This document shows positions 6,694 through 10,307 of a DNA stretch of 10,307 bases, in pieces; the first letter of the stretch is position 1, and the number at the start of each line of letters is the position of its first letter. The notes beneath the pieces are model-generated. The model did no database searches. It had not been told where the DNA came from and saw nothing but the letters and a program-made list of their open reading frames with translations. This stretch comes from Dialister sp. CAG:486. GTDB taxonomy: Bacteria; Bacillota; Negativicutes; Veillonellales; Dialisteraceae. The stretch lies in contig FR879474.1 in assembly GCA_000434475.1 (NCBI GenBank), positions 1-10,307 of the forward strand. The letters are read 5' to 3'. Position numbers and translations under genes: made by a program.

Positions 6694-7860
6694 CTACTCC
6701 TTTCCCGATGGTTTTTCCAGCCAGAACCCCTTCCGAAGCGCTTTCTTCCCGTATTTCTCCTGAATACTGTCCATGGCTTTGGCGGCACGGGCGCGCTTCT
6801 CCTCTTTGTCTGAGAAGAGCGAAGGGATGGACAGAGGCGCGCCAAGATTCGACGCGGTGACGCCGATGAGGCGGATGCCTTCGGTGAGCGGGATGCGGGA
6901 AAGCAGGGTCTGGCAGGCACTGTCGATGGTCTCCTGCAGATTCGTCCCTTCCTCCAGAGACAGACTCCGCATGATGGTTTTGAAAGACGCGAAGCGGATC
7001 TTGAGCGAGATCGTGCGCGCGGCAAGATCGTGCCTGCGAAGGCGCTGTGCGACGATGTCACTGTGGATCGCGATCTCCCGATCTATCGTTGGGCGATCGG
7101 TCAGGTCGTATTCATAGGTGGATTCATCGCCGATGGATTTCACCTGCCGGGAAGAGATGATGGGGCGCTCGTCGATGCCAAGGGAGAGGGCTTTCAGCAG
7201 AGGCCCCTGGTTGCCCAGAAGGGCGGAGAGTTTTTCCGGCGCTGCCTCTTGGATGTCGGCAATGGTGCGAAATCCGGCGGCCAGGAGTTTTTTCTCCGTG
7301 ACACTGCCCACGCCCCAAAGACGGCGCACGGGAAGGGGGGCGAGGACTTTCTGCTCTCTTCCGTAGGGGATGATGCAGAGGCCGTCTGGCTTATTCATGT
7401 CACTGGCCATCTTGGCAAGGAATTTATTCGGCGCGATGCCGACAGAGGCCGTGAGATGCACGGCGGAACGGATCTCTTCTTTGATGGCACGTCCGATCGA
7501 GCCAAGCGTCGGATACTGGCTTCCCATGCCGGAGATGTCGAGGAAGGCTTCGTCTAGGGAGATCGGCTCGTAGGCGTCCGCATAGTGGAGCATGACCTGA
7601 TGGATCGCATCCGATGCTTCACGGTATGCTTCGAAGCGCGGCGCGACGAAGCAGCCATGGGGGCAGAGGCGCTTCGCCTGCGAGAGAGGCATCGCCGAAT
7701 GTACGCCAAAGGCGCGGGCTTCGTAGGAGGCGGTCGCAACGACGCTCCGGCGGCTCTTTCCGCAGACGATGACAGGCTTGCCTTGGAGCGCGGGGTCGTC
7801 TCTCTGTTCGACAGACGCAAAAAAGGCGTCCATATCGACATGCATGATCCAGCGACGCAT
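6694..7860 (-). CDS. dinB: DNA polymerase IV (Y-family)
   Basis: Error-prone translesion polymerase. At 388 aa it is a little longer than E. coli DinB. The palm carries HVDMDAFFASVE (Asp9, steric-gate Phe14) and SLDEAFLDIS (Asp103, Glu104), which together bind the catalytic metals. The fingers show ATASYEARAFGVHSAMP. The thumb has the helix-hairpin-helix LWGVGSVTEKKLLAAGF. The little-finger domain starts near residue 245 (GDESTYEYDL). Near the C-terminus, IPSLF stands where many Bacillota DinB proteins have a QLSLF-like clamp-binding motif, so the glutamine appears to be lost. The ATG is backed by AAAGGAG with 7-nt spacing. No LexA box of the GAAC-N4-GTTC type is visible in the upstream gap. 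It may be co-transcribed with the peptidase gene downstream. Confidence 0.95.
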   Translation of the reverse strand: MRRWIMHVDMDAFFASVEQRDDPALQGKPVIVCGKSRRSVVATASYEARAFGVHSAMPLSQAKRLCPHGCFVAPRFEAYREASDAIHQVMLHYADAYEPISLDEAFLDISGMGSQYPTLGSIGRAIKEEIRSAVHLTASVGIAPNKFLAKMASDMNKPDGLCIIPYGREQKVLAPLPVRRLWGVGSVTEKKLLAAGFRTIADIQEAAPEKLSALLGNQGPLLKALSLGIDERPIISSRQVKSIGDESTYEYDLTDRPTIDREIAIHSDIVAQRLRRHDLAARTISLKIRFASFKTIMRSLSLEEGTNLQETIDSACQTLLSRIPLTEGIRLIGVTASNLGAPLSIPSLFSDKEEKRARAAKAMDSIQEKYGKKALRKGFWLEKPSGKE

Positions 7861-7904
7861 GATGAGGCTCCTTTGAAGTACAATACATTACGGCTTTGGC
7901 AGGC

Positions 7905-7942
7905 AGTAGAATTAGAAATGAGAAATGAGAAATTAGAAATGG
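7905..7942 (-). repeat. heptad array ATTAGAA/ATGAGAA
   Basis: Units ATTAGAA, ATGAGAA, ATGAGAA, ATTAGAA in succession at 7911-7938, each with a TAG or TGA. It directly abuts the ACC end of hairpin module copy 2. Confidence 0.8.
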
Positions 7943-7943
7943 T

Positions 7944-7980
7944 GGTGCGGCGCGAAAAAATGAAAGCGCCGCGAGTTTTC
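7944..7980 (-). repeat. GC hairpin module, copy 2 (inverted)
   Basis: Read on the - strand: GAAAACTC, stem GCGGCGC (7966-7972 on +), loop, stem GCGCCGC (7947-7953 on +), ACC, then a heptad array. It matches copies 1 and 3 in order and orientation. Confidence 0.75.
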
Positions 7981-7988
7981 GAAAGAAT

Positions 7989-8054
7989 GGTCAATCTCTT
8001 GACCGCGTTTTCTTCATCTTAGTGCCTTTGGAAAACTCTGTCAATTCTTTGACA
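7989..8054. promoter_or_regulatory. paired palindromes GGTCAA-TCTC-TTGACC and TGTCAA-TTCT-TTGACA
   Basis: Two 16-bp perfect dyads (7989-8004 and 8039-8054) share the core GTCAA-N4-TTGAC. They are exactly 50 bp apart, about five helical turns, so both face the same side of DNA. The second contains the -35 hexamer of the flavodoxin promoter. They look like operators for one dimeric regulator. The first could also act as a weak - or + strand terminator, since GCGTTTTCTTC follows it. Confidence 0.5.
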
Positions 8055-8077
8055 AAAGGGAACGGCTTATGGATAAT
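8049..8077 (+). promoter_or_regulatory. sigma-A promoter of the flavodoxin gene
   Basis: TTGACA (8049-8054), 17-bp spacer, GATAAT (8072-8077): consensus -35, ideal spacing and a 5/6 -10. The leader of about 100 nt would contain the GC hairpin module and a heptad array before the ribosome binding site. The -35 lies inside a perfect palindrome. Confidence 0.75.
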
Positions 8078-8104
8078 GAAGGAAGCAGAATGTATTATTT
8101 GATC

Positions 8105-8136
8105 ATGCGGCGCTTTATGACTTGATGCGCCGCACC
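8105..8136 (+). repeat. GC hairpin module, copy 3
   Basis: Stem GCGGCGC (8107-8113) with GCGCCGC (8127-8133) and a 13-nt loop, then ACC. The loop TTTATGACTTGAT is close to the loop of copy 1 (TTCTATGATTTGAT). Confidence 0.75.
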
Positions 8137-8175
8137 TTCATTTCGCATTTCTAATTTCTAATTTCTCATTGAATT
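8137..8175 (+). repeat. heptad array CATTTCT/AATTTCT
   Basis: CATTTCG, CATTTCT, AATTTCT, AATTTCT and CATTGAA in 7-bp steps, ending at the ribosome binding site of the next gene. It is the inverted counterpart of 7905-7942. Confidence 0.8.
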
Positions 8176-8187
8176 AAGGAGGTTTCT

Positions 8188-8706
8188 ATGAAATCATTAG
8201 TCCTTTGGTCTTCCCGCACGGGCAATACGAAGGCGGTCGCAGAGGCGATCTTTGAGGCGCTGCCGGGAGAGAAGGAGATCATGGAGGAGGGGCGCGAGGG
8301 AAACGATCTCTCTTCCTACGACCTTGTCTTTGTCGGCTTCTGGGGCTACCGCCGGGGCGCAGATCCTCTCGCGCAGAAGACACTGTCTTCCCTTTTCGGA
8401 AAACATGTGGCGATCTATGCGACCGCCGGTACCTGGCCTGACTCGGAGGCGGCGAAGATGTATCTGGCAAATGCCGCCGCTCTTCTTCCCGAGGATGCCA
8501 CTTGTCTTGGCACCTTCCTCTGTCAGGGACGCGTGAATTCCTTCCATCAGAAGAAGCTGGCAGGGCTTGCCCAGGAGACGGCCCATGAAATGACCCCCGA
8601 GCGTCTCGCCCGACTGGAAGAGGCCGAGAAGCATCCGAATGAAGAGGACTTCGCCCGCGCAAAGGCATGGGCAAAGGAAATGGCGGATCTGGCGGCTGGT
8701 GATTAG
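8188..8706 (+). CDS. flavodoxin-family protein, BilS-like
   Basis: FMN-binding electron carrier fold of 172 aa, cytoplasmic. The phosphate loop SSRTGNT is at residues 8-14, FVGFWG at 48-53 and LCQG at 111-114. The C-terminal HEMTPERLARLEEAEKHPNEED (133-154) is typical of a flavodoxin group that includes BilS, the small partner of bilirubin reductase BilR in gut anaerobes. No BilR-like flavin reductase is in this window, so the bilirubin role is only a possibility and I give no symbol. The usual group motif after GFW differs here (GYRRGAD). The ATG has AGGAGG 5 nt upstream and a clear promoter at 8049-8077. The TAG stop opens a heptad/composite repeat. Confidence 0.85.
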   Translation: MKSLVLWSSRTGNTKAVAEAIFEALPGEKEIMEEGREGNDLSSYDLVFVGFWGYRRGADPLAQKTLSSLFGKHVAIYATAGTWPDSEAAKMYLANAAALLPEDATCLGTFLCQGRVNSFHQKKLAGLAQETAHEMTPERLARLEEAEKHPNEEDFARAKAWAKEMADLAAGD

Positions 8707-8741
8707 GGACTGGAGACTAGGAGACTGGGAGACATCAGACT

Positions 8742-9195
8742 CCCGTTTCGTCATCCTGAGCGGCGAGAAACGCTATATGTGAGAGTACGAATGCCAGAAC
8801 AGCTGCGACCTGAGCCATTGATTTCGGCGGAGCCGCCACGAGAGCCCTGAACTCTGAACCCTAGTTACCAGTCAAAGGAGTCCGCTTTTCTCCCTCCTTC
8901 CTTTGGAAGGAGGTGCCCCGAAGGGGCGGAGGTTGGCTGCGTGAAGCGGTATTTTCACACGCGGGGATGCCAACCCCGCCTCGCTTCGCTCGTCTGCCCC
9001 TTCCAGAGGAAGGGGCGAGAATGATTCTTAATCGGGCATCGCCCCCATATATATTCGCGGCGAAGCCGCCACCTTCACTCCTAACTCCTAACGCCTAATT
9101 CCTAATTTGAACAAAGCTTTCATTCAGAGTCAAAGGGCGGCACGCCCCACGGGCTAACCCTGAACCCTGAACCCTGAACCCTGAACCCAACAACA
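8742..9195 (-). repeat. large composite inverted repeat, arm B
   Basis: Inverted partner of arm A (4884-5336). The two arms enclose 3405 bp holding pepT, dinB and the flavodoxin gene. It starts near CGTTTCGTCATCCTGAGCG, 35 bp after the flavodoxin stop, and ends with the AACCCTG heptads at 9154-9188. Confidence 0.9.
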
Positions 9196-9197
9196 GC

Positions 9198-9249
9198 TCC
9201 TAATTCCTAATTCCTAACTCCTCATTCCTCATTCCTCATTCCTTATTCG
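9198..9249. repeat. heptad array CTAATTC/CTCATTC
   Basis: Seven consecutive units on an exact grid: TAA at 9201, 9208 and 9215; TCA at 9222, 9229 and 9236; TTA at 9243. TCA and TTA are stops on the other strand. Confidence 0.9.
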
Positions 9250-9316
9250 AGCAAAGCTTTCATTCAGGGTCAAGAAGCGGCACGCCCTCACGGGCTGATC
9301 CTGAACCTATTGAACC
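9250..9316. repeat. partial second copy of the arm B end
   Basis: GCAAAGCTTTCATTCAGGGT, a GCGGCACGCCC block, CACGGGCTGA and CTGAACC units repeat the order seen at 9111-9188 with several changes. This shows the repeat is modular and can be tandemly duplicated. Confidence 0.8.
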
Positions 9317-9321
9317 CAATC

Positions 9322-10191
9322 ATGACTACAAAACCTTCTTCTATGACACTCGGCATCCTTGCCTCGATCCTGGCCGCGCTACTTTTCACGCTGATGGACG
9401 TGTCTGCGAAAGCGGTCTCCTATCTGGGGACCGGCGAGCTGACGTTTGTACGCGGCCTCGTGGGGCTCTTCTTCCTGCCGCTCATCGCAAAGAGAGAGTC
9501 GCTCCCGCTTTTTTCCGGGAAGGACAGACTGCTCCTTCATACGCGCGGCATTTTCGGCGGGATGGGCATCCTGCTCTTTTTCTTCTGTCTCAAGGGGCTG
9601 ACACTGGGCGATGCGGAGATCCTTGTCCAGCTCGCCGCGTTCTTCATGTGCATCCTTTCGCCGATCTTCCTTGCGACCACGCCGTCTGGGCAGGTGCGTG
9701 TCTGGCTCTTCATCATCGCTCTCGGTGCGGCGGTGGTGCTGAGGATATGGGATTACTCCTCCTTTAACGGTTACGCACTTGTCGGCATCGTATCGGCCTT
9801 CTGCTCGGCGTGCGCCTACACCTGCATCGGCAGGCTCAATGAAAAGGGCGGCCACTCCGGCGGAGAGATCGTCTTTTATTTTCAGTTCTACAGCATGGCA
9901 GGCGGTCTTTTGCTGATGCTCGGAGAGGATCTTCAGATACCTGATGCGGCAGAATGCCTCTGGCTCTTTGCCCTGTCCTTCTCTGCTATTTTTGCACAGG
10001 TCTGCTTCACATGGGGGGCGACGCACATCCACCCGATGATCGTCACCTTCGTCATGTACACCGGCGTTCTCTTTCATATCGTGGCGGGCTGGGCGCTCTG
10101 GGGAGAGGTCCTGACCATGGCATCCTGGATCGGCGGCGCGCTCATCGTAGCAGGGAGCGGGATGCTATTGTGGAAATCGAAGGGGAGCTAG
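9322..10191 (+). CDS. EamA/DMT-superfamily membrane transporter
   Basis: Inner-membrane permease of the drug/metabolite transporter superfamily, with two EamA repeats and about ten hydrophobic helices over 289 aa. The first half runs from GILASILAALLFTLMDVSAKA through FVRGLVGLFFLPLI and ILLFFFCLKGLTLGDAEIL. The second half runs from ALVGIVSAFCSACAYTCIGRL to the last helix IGGALIVAGSGMLLW. The family exports or imports amino acids, nucleosides or drugs; the substrate cannot be told. The start is unsure: ATG 9322 is chosen, with TTG 9310 and ATG 9343 possible. None has a ribosome binding site, and heptads reach almost to the start. The TAG stop is the first unit of a heptad array. Confidence 0.85.
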   Translation: MTTKPSSMTLGILASILAALLFTLMDVSAKAVSYLGTGELTFVRGLVGLFFLPLIAKRESLPLFSGKDRLLLHTRGIFGGMGILLFFFCLKGLTLGDAEILVQLAAFFMCILSPIFLATTPSGQVRVWLFIIALGAAVVLRIWDYSSFNGYALVGIVSAFCSACAYTCIGRLNEKGGHSGGEIVFYFQFYSMAGGLLLMLGEDLQIPDAAECLWLFALSFSAIFAQVCFTWGATHIHPMIVTFVMYTGVLFHIVAGWALWGEVLTMASWIGGALIVAGSGMLLWKSKGS

Positions 10192-10243
10192 TGACTGGTG
10201 GCTAGTAACTAGGGATTAGGGATTAGTGGCTAGGGATTGGTGG
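10188..10243 (+). repeat. heptad array CTAGGGA type after the transporter gene
   Basis: TAG starts at 10189 (the gene's own stop), 10203, 10210, 10217, 10224 and 10231; the grid positions 10196 and 10238 carry TGG. The spacing is exactly 7 bp throughout. Confidence 0.92.
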
Positions 10244-10307
10244 CGCAGGGAGACTAGGAGACATTAGACGTCTGCCCGCTGACTTTCGAGTATCGCCCCG
10301 TTTCGTC
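10244..10307 (-). repeat. start of another composite repeat copy, cut by the window end
   Basis: GGAGACTAGGAGACATTAGAC (10250 onward) and the final CCCCGTTTCGTC match, in order and orientation, the start of the arm B region at 8720-8752 (ACTAGGAGACTGGGAGACAT ... CCCGTTTCGTC). Confidence 0.65.

Larger units (their letters stand above)
7861..8187. other. 327-bp divergent intergenic region between dinB and the flavodoxin gene
   Basis: Holds, from the dinB side: a heptad array (7905-7942), an inverted GC hairpin module (7944-7980), two matching palindromes (7989-8004 and 8039-8054), a sigma-A promoter for the + strand gene (8049-8077), a forward GC hairpin module (8105-8136) and a second heptad array (8137-8175). 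The two hairpin-plus-heptad units face away from each other around about 125 bp of promoter DNA, leaving each unit in the presumed leader of one gene. Confidence 0.7.
8707..9321. repeat. 615-bp gene-free gap
   Basis: Holds heptads after the flavodoxin stop (to 8735), inverted-repeat arm B (8742-9195), a heptad array (9198-9249) and a partial tandem copy of the end of the arm (9250-9316). No promoter or ribosome binding site for the following gene stands out. The 61-aa frame at 8913-9098 duplicates that of arm A and is rejected as a gene. Confidence 0.75.

Noticed and set aside
5735..6763. 342-aa open frame antisense to pepT
   Set aside because: It is a codon-bias shadow of a gene with complete peptidase motifs on the other strand.
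7861..7990. SOS (LexA) box upstream of dinB
   Set aside because: No GAAC-N4-GTTC or CTGT-N8-ACAG site is visible.
9198..9249. CRISPR array
   Set aside because: Units are 7 bp with no spacers and no cas genes nearby.

Overview
The window looks like a chromosomal stretch from a Bacillota genome with fairly high GC in its genes. My best guess is a Negativicute (Dialister/Megasphaera/Veillonella-like), because the proteins combine a PEP synthase, a CcpN-type HTH-CBS regulator and a DUF299 regulatory protein in a Gram-positive-type style. This is inference from protein character; no rRNA or other marker gene is present.

Left part (1-4884): a pyruvate/PEP control block, all on the + strand. ppsA (PEP synthase) has a recognisable promoter. 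A structured 209-nt spacer separates it from a CcpN-like HTH plus two-CBS repressor. A repeat-filled gap follows, then ppsR, whose product family switches PEP synthase on and off by acting on the threonine two residues before the catalytic histidine. That threonine and histidine are both present in this PpsA. A very strong terminator closes the block at 4849-4884.

Middle part (5453-8706): an M20 peptidase (PepT-like) and DNA polymerase IV (dinB) lie on the - strand. Divergently, on the + strand, lies a BilS-like flavodoxin-family protein with a good sigma-A promoter and a pair of matching palindromes 50 bp apart.

Right part (9322-10191): an EamA/DMT-family membrane transporter with no visible ribosome binding site.

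The gaps between genes (3408-4011, 4840-5452, 7861-8187, 8707-9321, 10192-end) are unusually rich in repeats of several layers: (i) degenerate arrays with an exact 7-bp period whose most constant part is a stop-codon triplet (TAA/TAG/TGA or its complement); (ii) a GC-rich hairpin module found three times, each time with a heptad array on the same side; (iii) a ~450-bp composite repeat present as two inverted arms, with one mismatch in a 337-bp core, plus partial copies; (iv) a 340-bp MITE-like element with terminal inverted repeats. The large repeat follows the stop codon of pepT, of the flavodoxin gene and apparently of the transporter gene, always in the same orientation relative to the gene. 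This gene-end-associated heptad/composite repeat system is the most unusual thing in the window. No CRISPR, tRNA, rRNA, transposase or defence gene was seen.
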